A stretch of DNA of 40,000 nucleotides from Bacteroidota bacterium (GTDB lineage: Bacteria; Bacteroidota; Bacteroidia; Chitinophagales; BACL12), in the NCBI GenBank assembly GCA_016715425.1, contig JADKAC010000008.1:1-40000 (forward strand), given 5' to 3'. The translations under genes were made by a program, and so were the position numbers. Under the pieces are notes generated by a model. The model searched no databases. It was not told the DNA's origin and was given only the letters and a program-made list of their open reading frames with translations. Positions 32,596 to 40,000 of this stretch are shown here, piece by piece (position 1 is the stretch's first letter; each line of letters starts with the position of its first letter).

Positions 32596-34755
32596 CTACT
32601 TTATTCTAGTAAAATATTTTTGAGCTATTACTGTATCTGAGTTTATCCGTACTACATAATTACCTTCCGGCAAGTCAGCAATATCAATTGAAATTAAATC
32701 TGTAGTAGTGAATTGCGCTTCAAAGATCAGTGAACCAGTTAAAGACCAAACGCTATAATTACCATTTTGAGTTGTAGGCATTTGAATCTGTAAAACTGTA
32801 TTTGCAGGATTTGGAAATAATTGAACTCCATTATTAGTAATTGCATCAATTCCGTTTAATACAGGATAATCTGTTGTTGCTCCGCTAATTTCCAACTCTT
32901 CATTTGTTGCAGTGATTGCTCTTACGTTGTCAATTTGAATTTGAAAATCATCTGTTAATGCTTCATCATAGTAAAAATGTAAGTCAGCAACTTTACCATG
33001 CGTAGAAATATTTGTTTGATCTTTTCTAACTAACCCTGCATGTACTAAAATATTTGCACTTTCAGCAATTGCTAAAGACATCAGTTCATCATCTGTTCCT
33101 AATACCGATTCATTAAAGGTGATACTTACAGTTAATGGATCAATATAATAAGAAGTGATAGTTGCATCGAAACGCAAACCATAAATTGCATCAATATCGC
33201 TACCGACATTTTCCAACATAATCGGAATTGATATCATTCCACCTCCAATTATATCAATATCCGGACTTGCCCTTAATACTATATCAGTTACAGAAGTTTT
33301 CATTGAAAATAAAGCATGTTCAAATCCAAAGTTTAAAACAATTGCAGCCGTATCATCTTCTGAAATAATACCATCACCATTGCAATCAGCATATTTATAA
33401 TCAGTTCCTGTCAATGTAGAATCACCCCAAGCATCAGAAGCATGACCATACCATTCAATTGAAGCATCATCTCTTGTGCTGCCTTCAGTTCCATATACCA
33501 AACCAATAGCAAGCAAATCATCCATATCGGCATTGCCATTATTATCTGCATCACCGGGCCATACACAATTGAAAATGCAATCGGGTAAATTTCCTGCTAC
33601 ATTCGATTTAATAACAGTAAAATAATTATTTGTTGCACCTGTAGGATCTGTAGAAATCATTCCAGATAACATAATACTTCCGTCTGAATCTGCTTTTATT
33701 CTATTCAGATACATTACTTCTGCTGGCGCATATAAGGAGCTAGAAATAACATCACCGGTTTCAGTTAGGTGAAATAGTTGTGCTTCTCTTGTTAAGTCAG
33801 GAAAAATATAATCGCCACCACCTTCAATTAAATAAATACTGCCGTCAGTCATTTCAGCAACATCATAACCGGTGGCAAACGTATAGATCGCTTCATAATA
33901 TTGCAGCCATTCCATTTCACCTGAAGCATTTGTTCGCAACACAAAAGTTTCCTGCTCAGTAAAAAAATCTGAACTCTGATTATATCCTGAAATTAAAAAT
34001 CCATTATCTGCAGTTGCGCAAATTCCTTCGGCATTAGCATCATCTGTTGTGCTATACATATTACTCCAATCCATAGATAAATCCTCAGCATATTTTACAA
34101 TATAAGATACCGTGGTAAATGCAGGAGAAGTAAGTGCTGCACCTGTAATTGAAAATCCACCATCGGTAGTTGGGGTTATGTCTGCTATCGAAGAAATGAA
34201 AATTAAATCTGGTGAAAGTGTATCACTGGAAATATATTCCAATAAAGAACCATCATCACTTGATACTTTTAATATGGTGAAATAATTACTTAAGAAATGT
34301 GTGCCGATAAAAGCAATATTGCCATCTCCTAGCAATACACTTTTATTTGAAAAGATGGGTGATGAAATAGTGTCAGACCATGCAGCAGATGTCCATAATA
34401 AATCACCACTTGCGTCCAGTTTTGCAAAAAATGGTGTTGCAAAATAAGTATCCTGACCAGCTATAATAAATCCACCATCATCATCAGATAAAATATTGTA
34501 GGCATAATCATGAAAGTCGGGATGATCAATTATTGTTTCCCATTCATTAACTCCGCTTGCATTTATTTTAGTTACATAAAATGAAGGTTCAGAAGAAAGC
34601 CATCCGCAGGCAACAATTCCACCGTCTGCAGTTTCTGCAATATCCGATGCCTGACCATAAAATTCACACTCTGTTAATGAGACCCATTGCGAATAACTGT
34701 TAAAAGAAATTGTTATCGAAATAACTGTCATTGTAATTAAGTAAAGATTTTTCAT
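32596..34755 (-). CDS. T9SS-secreted protein with dockerin-like and cohesin-like segments (paralogue 2)
   Basis: 719 residues from the ATG at 34755; the frame runs upstream to 34842, but only from 34755 is there a normal signal peptide (KNLYLITMTVISITISF, ending SYSQ). It has the same layout as its neighbours: DGG-type strands to about 390, CIFNCVWPGDADNNGNADMD and YADCNGDGIISEDDTAAIV loops at about 395-475, a cohesin-like domain (IYGLRFDATITS, VADLHFYYDEAL) to about 640, and a T9SS sorting domain (LFPNPANTVLQIQMP ... LPEGNYVVRINS). It is more diverged in the cohesin-like part than the other two. The terminator at 34799-34828 lies just upstream, so it probably has its own promoter. Confidence 0.88.
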   Translation of the reverse strand: MKNLYLITMTVISITISFNSYSQWVSLTECEFYGQASDIAETADGGIVACGWLSSEPSFYVTKINASGVNEWETIIDHPDFHDYAYNILSDDDGGFIIAGQDTYFATPFFAKLDASGDLLWTSAAWSDTISSPIFSNKSVLLGDGNIAFIGTHFLSNYFTILKVSSDDGSLLEYISSDTLSPDLIFISSIADITPTTDGGFSITGAALTSPAFTTVSYIVKYAEDLSMDWSNMYSTTDDANAEGICATADNGFLISGYNQSSDFFTEQETFVLRTNASGEMEWLQYYEAIYTFATGYDVAEMTDGSIYLIEGGGDYIFPDLTREAQLFHLTETGDVISSSLYAPAEVMYLNRIKADSDGSIMLSGMISTDPTGATNNYFTVIKSNVAGNLPDCIFNCVWPGDADNNGNADMDDLLAIGLVYGTEGSTRDDASIEWYGHASDAWGDSTLTGTDYKYADCNGDGIISEDDTAAIVLNFGFEHALFSMKTSVTDIVLRASPDIDIIGGGMISIPIMLENVGSDIDAIYGLRFDATITSYYIDPLTVSITFNESVLGTDDELMSLAIAESANILVHAGLVRKDQTNISTHGKVADLHFYYDEALTDDFQIQIDNVRAITATNEELEISGATTDYPVLNGIDAITNNGVQLFPNPANTVLQIQMPTTQNGNYSVWSLTGSLIFEAQFTTTDLISIDIADLPEGNYVVRINSDTVIAQKYFTRIK

Positions 34756-34798
34756 AATGAATAAATAAAGTTGAAATAGAATTATGCATTTAAAGGTA

Positions 34799-34828
34799 AT
34801 AAAAAAGGTCATGAAATTCATGACCTTT
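34799..34828 (-). terminator. Intrinsic terminator of the 34851-37040 gene
   Basis: AAAGGTCATGAA (34804-34815) is followed after one base by its complement TTCATGACCTTT (34817-34828). Read on the reverse strand the hairpin ends in a run of six T. It lies 22 bases after the stop of paralogue 3. Confidence 0.85.
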
Positions 34829-34850
34829 CTCTCTGTAACCACCAGAATTA

Positions 34851-37040
34851 TTATTGGCGGATTAATTTTTCACTAACAAAAGTTTCATTGCTTAACATTT
34901 CTAAAATATATGTGCCGGCAGGTAATGATTCTATTGAAATATTACCATCTAAAATCTGATCGGCATTGTAATTTATAATGGTTCTGCCTGTAATATCTTT
35001 TATTGAAATATATTCAAAATCATTCATATTGCCTTCCAGATGTAAAATATCTCCGGTAGCAGGATTCGGATAAATACTAATTTCATTGTTATTCTGATTT
35101 TCAATTCCTGTTGTTTCTTCAGTTTCCACAACAACATTACTGCCTTGCACTGCAAGCTCGTTCCAATCAACATCAATTGCACGTACATCGGAAATTGTGA
35201 ATGAAGCACTACCTGTCGAAATACCTGCGATATTATCAATCACAACAAAATTTAAGGTGCCTATTGTTCCATTTCCTGTTGCATTCAATTGATTATTACG
35301 CACAATAGCAACATCTAATTTATTCACATCTGTATTATTTTTTCTGAATGTAATTAATTCAGGTTCGCTGCCAAACCAACTTTCCATAGATTGAAAACTT
35401 ACACTGCTTGATTCTATATTTTCACTTTCATAAGTAATTGTAAAACGCAATCCATAAATCGCATCAGCATAATTAATTGCATCACCCAAAATCACAGGTA
35501 AACTGTTTGATCCCAGGGGTAATTCTGTTTCTGGTGCATCAATGAATAATGGAATTTCTCCACCCGATGTTTTTAAAACAAACACCGGATGTTCCGAACT
35601 ATAATTTACACTCACTGCGGTGGTATCGTCATCGTTAATTGTTCCATCACCATTACAGTCTGCATATTTATTTTCATCACCACCAATTACGGGATCCACC
35701 CAAGAATCTGCTGCATGTGCATACCAACCGATAGACATATCATCTCTTGCAGAACCGGTAGTACTTGATAACACACCAATAGAAAGTATATCATCTGTGT
35801 TTGCAATGCCATCATTATTTGCATCACCCGGCCAAACACAATTATACATACATGCAGGTAAATCACCTGATGCACTAGATTTCTGAACAAAGAAATGATG
35901 ATCGTATTCAGGAGCCATTACATCAGTGGTTCTAATTTTTCCGCAAAAAGCAAATCCACCATCTGATGTTCCAATTATACTATAAATCCAATTGCTTTCA
36001 GATGCAGCTACTTCTTTGCGATCAGTTTCATCGCCATCGCTGTCAATAAATACAATCTCGGGAGTTCCATAATACAGATACATATCATCCAGATTTACAT
36101 GCGTCATCACATAATTGCCATCATTTAATTGAGCAATATCATATGCATAGGCGACATAATCGGAACTTGTAGCATTATAGTTATTTGACCATTCCTCTGT
36201 TCCGTCTGATGTTGTCTTAACCACACCTGTTTGACCACCAAAATAATCGTAAGCAGAAATTGCAAAACCATCATCACTAGTGCTGCAAATACCATAAGCT
36301 TCCATAGCTGTTAAAGAAGGATATAACTCTAACCACTCCTGTGCGCCATCACTATCAAACTTCCAGATGTAAGGCATCCATGTTGATCCACCTTGCAATG
36401 CTCCACCACTCACAGCAAAGCCATCATCAGAAGGTGATTCTACTAAGTCATATCCGGAAATAACCATGTTAGAACCAACAGTTAAAGAATGATCAATTTC
36501 AGAAATTAAGGATCCATCGGAATTTACCATAAACACAACATACTGTGTTGGAATTGAAGAATCAAAACTTGCAAGAACGATTGTTCCATCGGATTGCACA
36601 TACCCTGTTGGCTGCGGGCAAACTCCAAGTGTAACGCCTGAACTCCATGCTTCACTTGTCCATACTACATTGCCATCAAAATCTAATTTAATAATTAAGG
36701 GACGAGTATAGCCTCCACAAAAAACAACATAGCCATCAACAGCTCCATCTACTGAGCCTGCACTAATATCACCAATGTCAGTACTCGGACTTTCAATTGC
36801 TACTTCCCAGATTAAATTACCTGAGGCATCATGTTTAGTTACCCTTATAGGTCCAGCACCTCCGAATGGCCAATCAGAAAAACCCCCAACTGTAATAATA
36901 TTACCTGAGGCATCTTCATACAACTCATTGGCTGTTGTATTTAAATCAGGTGTTGTATTTACATATGACCATTGAGCTGATGCGCCTGTATATATACAGA
37001 GTGCAAAAGCAATTGCAAAAGAGTAGAAGAATTTTTTCAT
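34851..37040 (-). CDS. T9SS-secreted protein with dockerin-like and cohesin-like segments (paralogue 3)
   Basis: 729 residues; signal peptide KKFFYSFAIAFALCIYTGASAQ-like, cut near residue 22. Propeller-like strands with SDDGFAISA and TSDGGFAFCG reach to about 390. Dockerin-like loops CMYNCVWPGDANNDGIANTD and YADCNGDGTINDDDTTAV lie at about 395-480. The cohesin-like domain follows (IYGLRFTITYES, IGTLNFVVIDNI), then the T9SS sorting domain (ISIYPNPATGDILHLEGN ... LPAGTYILEMLS). It is nearest to paralogue 1 in the conserved blocks. Probably first in the tandem set by transcription, but each gene seems to end at its own terminator or gap. The function of the family is unknown. Confidence 0.88.
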   Translation of the reverse strand: MKKFFYSFAIAFALCIYTGASAQWSYVNTTPDLNTTANELYEDASGNIITVGGFSDWPFGGAGPIRVTKHDASGNLIWEVAIESPSTDIGDISAGSVDGAVDGYVVFCGGYTRPLIIKLDFDGNVVWTSEAWSSGVTLGVCPQPTGYVQSDGTIVLASFDSSIPTQYVVFMVNSDGSLISEIDHSLTVGSNMVISGYDLVESPSDDGFAVSGGALQGGSTWMPYIWKFDSDGAQEWLELYPSLTAMEAYGICSTSDDGFAISAYDYFGGQTGVVKTTSDGTEEWSNNYNATSSDYVAYAYDIAQLNDGNYVMTHVNLDDMYLYYGTPEIVFIDSDGDETDRKEVAASESNWIYSIIGTSDGGFAFCGKIRTTDVMAPEYDHHFFVQKSSASGDLPACMYNCVWPGDANNDGIANTDDILSIGVLSSTTGSARDDMSIGWYAHAADSWVDPVIGGDENKYADCNGDGTINDDDTTAVSVNYSSEHPVFVLKTSGGEIPLFIDAPETELPLGSNSLPVILGDAINYADAIYGLRFTITYESENIESSSVSFQSMESWFGSEPELITFRKNNTDVNKLDVAIVRNNQLNATGNGTIGTLNFVVIDNIAGISTGSASFTISDVRAIDVDWNELAVQGSNVVVETEETTGIENQNNNEISIYPNPATGDILHLEGNMNDFEYISIKDITGRTIINYNADQILDGNISIESLPAGTYILEMLSNETFVSEKLIRQ

Positions 37041-37193
37041 AGTCTAAATTTAATTTGTTTCAGCAAATATCTGTCTGATTATAATAACAAACCAATACTT
37101 CTTACTAAAATTGTAAATAATATTGTGTTATGAAATTTTTATAAATCATTATATTTCAATAGTATATTTAATCATTAATTAAACACTTATAGA

Positions 37194-38609
37194 TTGTCAA
37201 TTCCAAAAGTTATTAGTGCGCTCCATTCACTTTCGCAGGCAAAACGCAAACGATTCAGTAAATTTTTGCATAGCCCCTATTTTAATACACGATTAAAAGT
37301 GATTGCCTTAGGTGACTATATCACTGAATTGCAAAGCGAGGAGGATTGGGATTCTGCAACTGCTTTTGATCTTGTTTTTGGGAAAAAGAAATTTGAACCA
37401 CTGCCATTAAATAATGTGTTGAGTGATCTCTATAAATTATTAGAACGGTTTCTGCGCATTGAAGCAATGGAGCAAGCGGATGATTTGAAGCATGCTGCCG
37501 AAGTAAAAGGAATTTTAAATATCAGTGCGCCTTCAGTTACAAAAGCATTTTTGCGAAAAAAAGAAAAACAAGACAGGCAAGATCCGTTTGGCAAATATCA
37601 ACTCTATAAATTATCTGATCAATTTCATTTTCAGCAGACACGCAAAAACAATAATGATGATTTAATTGCAAGTCAGAAAAATTTTACAACACATTTTTTA
37701 CAACAACAATTACGGACTTGGTGCGAACTGCTGAACAGAAGTAATATTCTATCATTAGAATTTGATAAAAATGAATTATCGAAATTTAAAACTGTACTCA
37801 ACCAATTTGAAGATGATCTACAAAAAAATCCGAGCATACATTTATATTATTCCATTTTTCAATGGCTGAATAATCCTGCTGACGACGATTGGTATATTGG
37901 ATTTCCTGAAAAATTAATTGCACACTTAGATAAGTTATCAGAAAATAATGCGAAAGAAATTTGTGCTTATGTTCAGAACTATTGTGTGAAACGTATAAAT
38001 GAAGGCAAGGAAAATTTTCTGCGTGAATTATTTAATTTATTTCGGTTGATGATTGAAAAAAATTTAATTACGGATAACAATTCCCTATCGCAATGGACTT
38101 ATAAAAATATTGTTACTACAGGATTGCGATTAAAAGAATTTGAAGAAACAGAACAGTTTATTCACGAGTGGTATATTAAACTTCCGGAAGCCGTGAGAGA
38201 TAATGCATATCAATATAACCTTGCAGTATTGCATTATGAAAGCAAGCAATATAAAAGAGCAATGCAGTTGCTGAACAAAGTGCATTTCACCGACCCAAAT
38301 TATTATTTAGATGCAAAATGTATTCTGTTAAAAATTTATTTTGAACAAGAAGCTTTTGAAGCAATTCATACATTAAAGGACACTGTAAAAATTTATTTGC
38401 TTAGAGAAAAACTGTTGAGTAAAAATCAAAAACAACTGTATAAAAATTTATTTAATTATACTTTAAAATTATATCGCTTAAAATATGAAAGCGGTTATTT
38501 ACCTGACGAAAAATTACAAGCCGCTTTACAAAAACTCACACATGAAATTCAACAAAATGAATTGGTGGCAAACAAGGCGTGGCTGAATCGAGTGGTGAGT
38601 GGTGAATAG
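37194..38609 (+). CDS. Uncharacterised helical protein
   Basis: 471 residues, not recognised. No signal peptide or membrane helix. Almost entirely helical and charged, with TPR-like stretches near the C-terminal third (YQYNLAVLHYESKQYKRAM, YYLDAKCILLKIYFEQEAFE). The N-terminus LSQAKRKRFSKFLHSPYFN is a recognisable start; similar long, helical proteins of unknown role occur in Bacteroidota. The frame starts at TTG (37194): a stop lies 16 bases upstream and the first ATG is about 95 codons in, so TTG is the best start. The last residues (VVSGE) and the TAG stop are coded by the 7-bp repeat array at 38591, so the original C-terminus may have been changed by it. Confidence 0.7.
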   Translation: MSIPKVISALHSLSQAKRKRFSKFLHSPYFNTRLKVIALGDYITELQSEEDWDSATAFDLVFGKKKFEPLPLNNVLSDLYKLLERFLRIEAMEQADDLKHAAEVKGILNISAPSVTKAFLRKKEKQDRQDPFGKYQLYKLSDQFHFQQTRKNNNDDLIASQKNFTTHFLQQQLRTWCELLNRSNILSLEFDKNELSKFKTVLNQFEDDLQKNPSIHLYYSIFQWLNNPADDDWYIGFPEKLIAHLDKLSENNAKEICAYVQNYCVKRINEGKENFLRELFNLFRLMIEKNLITDNNSLSQWTYKNIVTTGLRLKEFEETEQFIHEWYIKLPEAVRDNAYQYNLAVLHYESKQYKRAMQLLNKVHFTDPNYYLDAKCILLKIYFEQEAFEAIHTLKDTVKIYLLREKLLSKNQKQLYKNLFNYTLKLYRLKYESGYLPDEKLQAALQKLTHEIQQNELVANKAWLNRVVSGE

Positions 38610-38872
38610 TGAATGGTGAATGGTGAGCAGTGAGTAGTGAGTTGTGAGTAGTGAGTAGTAAGTTGTGAGTAGTGAGTAGTGAGCAGTGAGTGAAAAAAAA
38701 TAAATAATCAGTAATCAGTAATGAGTTTTTTTAAAGTCAAAGTCAATAGTCAAAGTTATTTCACCAATAGCTAACTGCCAACAGCCAATAGCCAATAGCC
38801 ATTTAATATGTGATGAGTTTTTCTTCATTGTCAATTGTCAACTGTCAATTGTCAATTTATAAAGTCAATTAA
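38591..38872. repeat. Composite 7-bp unit array in a convergent gap
   Basis: Fourteen heptamers in perfect phase run from 38591 to 38688 (AGTGGTG twice, AATAGTG, AATGGTG twice, AGCAGTG, then AGTAGTG/AGTTGTG types). An A tract and AGTAATC/AGTAATG units follow, then a T tract, GTCAAAG/GTCAATA, GCCAACA/GCCAATA units, and ATTGTCA/ACTGTCA units to the end. Read on the reverse strand, the block order matches the arrays at 20.2, 24.4 and 27.1 kb, so this copy is inverted, like the one at 16.9 kb. It supplies the stop codon of the preceding gene (38607-38609). Confidence 0.88.
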
Positions 38873-38874
38873 AC

Positions 38875-39660
38875 CTATAAATCTCTTTTGTTAGTTACCT
38901 GCCAGTTTATAATAAAAAACAACAGTGTATAAACAAGTCCGACACCAATTGCTAACAGAGCAGGTGCCGATTGTGCATCTTCTCCCATGCTGCGAATGAG
39001 TACGTAGGGAGAATTAATAAGCTTCACAAACATATTACTTACGGGCAGATAATCATTACAGCAATCTCTCAATATTGCTTTATTAATTATTACATCCAGT
39101 GGGAAAATAAATACTAAAAATAAAAGTGTTGCAACACCGGAGCGTTTAAAAATTGTTCCGAATAAAAATGCCAGTGATAATAAACAAATGCATTGCACAA
39201 AATAGGCAAATATTAAACTGCTGCGTTCCATTGCAGTTTGTAAAGTTGCGCCATCCGTATAATTCATTCCCGCAATTACAGTTCCTGCAAAAACAAGTAT
39301 GGTAGAGAATATTGCAAACGTAAATAACAACAATATTTTTCCTGCTACTACTTCATTGCGACTTAATCCGTCAATAACATTTTGCCTTATTGTTTTATAA
39401 GAATATTCATTCGTTGTAACAAAAATTACAAGTATGCCGAGAATGATATTAAAAATTCCGGCGAAGTATAAATAGTAATTCCAGATGTTTGGAAAAGCCA
39501 GTACATTAAAAATGGAATTCATATCCTGATTATCCACTTGCACTACACTGCGACCTGTCATCAGGAAACCTAATTGCAATAAAATGTAAATAATAAATAA
39601 TACTCTGAACGACCTGTAAGGCCAAAGTTTCATAAACTCTATCTGTAATAAGCGTATCAT
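38875..39660 (-). CDS. ABC-2 type transporter permease
   Basis: 261 residues with six predicted transmembrane helices (about 17-36, 62-83, 105-130, 148-170, 177-195, 233-252). The segment ATTNEYSYKTIRQNVIDGLSR-like (around residues 82-100, after helix 2) is the typical cytoplasmic loop of ABC-2 permeases. The start overlaps the stop of the ATPase gene (ATGA), so both form one transporter. The substrate cannot be told. No other gene follows on this strand before the array. Confidence 0.85.
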   Translation of the reverse strand: MIRLLQIEFMKLWPYRSFRVLFIIYILLQLGFLMTGRSVVQVDNQDMNSIFNVLAFPNIWNYYLYFAGIFNIILGILVIFVTTNEYSYKTIRQNVIDGLSRNEVVAGKILLLFTFAIFSTILVFAGTVIAGMNYTDGATLQTAMERSSLIFAYFVQCICLLSLAFLFGTIFKRSGVATLLFLVFIFPLDVIINKAILRDCCNDYLPVSNMFVKLINSPYVLIRSMGEDAQSAPALLAIGVGLVYTLLFFIINWQVTNKRDL

Positions 39661-40000
39661 ACTTTATTAGCTGTTAATTCTAAAAATTGTTCTTCTAAAC
39701 GTTTCTTTCGTTGCGCAAAATGATATATCGAAATACCGGATTGAACAAGATGTGTATTAATGGATGCAGGATTTAATTCTTCATTTAATGTTACCAACCA
39801 CACATTACCTTGTCGTATAATTTGTTGAATACCTGCAAACCCTTTCAACAATGTTTCAATGCGTTCCATATCGCTTCCGGCAATTTCAATTTGAATAGCA
39901 TTATGCACTATTTCATTTACTCCGCCTTCTGCCAGCAACACACCATTTTTTATTACTGCAACATGCGTACATACTTTTTCAACTTCATCCAATAAATGAC
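39657..40000 (-). CDS. ABC transporter ATP-binding protein, C-terminal part (cut by window edge)
   Basis: The frame enters from the window edge; the first visible residues HLLDEVEKVCTHVAVIKNG are the H-loop region and the D/E-rich strand after Walker B of an ABC ATPase. About 70 further residues form the accessory C-terminal domain common in exporters paired with ABC-2 permeases. Walker A and the signature motif lie outside the window. The TTG near 39992 is internal, not a start. It is coupled to the permease gene by a 4-base overlap. Confidence 0.87.
   Translation of the reverse strand, partial: HLLDEVEKVCTHVAVIKNGVLLAEGGVNEIVHNAIQIEIAGSDMERIETLLKGFAGIQQIIRQGNVWLVTLNEELNPASINTHLVQSGISIYHFAQRKKRLEEQFLELTANKV

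Noticed and set aside
32587..32598. Small palindrome TAGAAAATTCTA at the end of paralogue 2
   Set aside because: It overlaps the stop region, is AT-only apart from two G/C pairs and has no T tract, so it was not called a terminator.
38591..38872. Possible CRISPR array
   Set aside because: Units are 7 bases with no spacers, blocks change word type, and no cas genes are seen.

Overview
The window is from a bacterium of the phylum Bacteroidota (low-GC, gliding/T9SS type, not identified more closely). Evidence: several large secreted proteins end in type IX secretion (T9SS) sorting domains; the complete MoxR/DUF58/BatA-E operon is typical of the phylum; three promoters carry the Bacteroidota -7 box TAnnTTTG; Shine-Dalgarno sequences are mostly absent; and there is an FG-GAP/ASPIC-UnbV protein and a sulfide:quinone oxidoreductase cluster. 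No rRNA, tRNA, CRISPR, prophage or transposase gene was seen.

Layout. 1-344: 3' part of a QueD/PTPS-like gene. 358-762: OsmC-like peroxidase, reverse strand. 868-9105: an eight-gene operon (moxR, DUF58, a small BatD-like membrane protein, batA, batB, batC, batD, batE), with most junctions overlapping. 9106-9699: gene-free, rich in hairpins and inverted repeats. 9700-10389: TonB-like protein with a terminator. 10534-12843: a decayed or mis-assembled patch holding a T9SS protein broken by four single-base frameshifts, then an intact minimal nucleotidyltransferase (MNT) whose HEPN partner survives only as a remnant. 12924-16914: PAP2-like membrane protein and rpoN (reverse), divergent from asnS (forward). 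17186-20236: a 2-oxoglutarate/Fe(II)-type oxygenase and a secreted modular protein. 20695-27018 (reverse): a 1208-residue FG-GAP protein and a 756-residue propeller/MopE-like/T9SS protein. 27280-30053 (reverse): sulfur cluster read as SQR, DUF1641, TusE/DsrC-like, DsrE-like. 30232-37040 (reverse): three tandem paralogous T9SS proteins with a dockerin-like and a cohesin-like segment. 37194-38609: an unrecognised helical protein. 38875-40000 (reverse): ABC-2 permease and part of its ATPase.

The most unusual feature is not a gene. Almost every gap from 10.5 kb onward that lies downstream of a stop codon is filled with composite arrays of degenerate 7-bp units (for example AGTAGTG, TTGGCTA, TTGACTA, GTTTCGG, GACAATG, CGATACT), joined by short A/T tracts. 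Some blocks are octamers (CACATTTG, CTAATCAG). Blocks recur in a partly fixed order and in both orientations, copies differ by whole units, and in at least two genes the array itself supplies the stop codon. I do not know of a named family that matches; this is the main candidate for an undescribed element.
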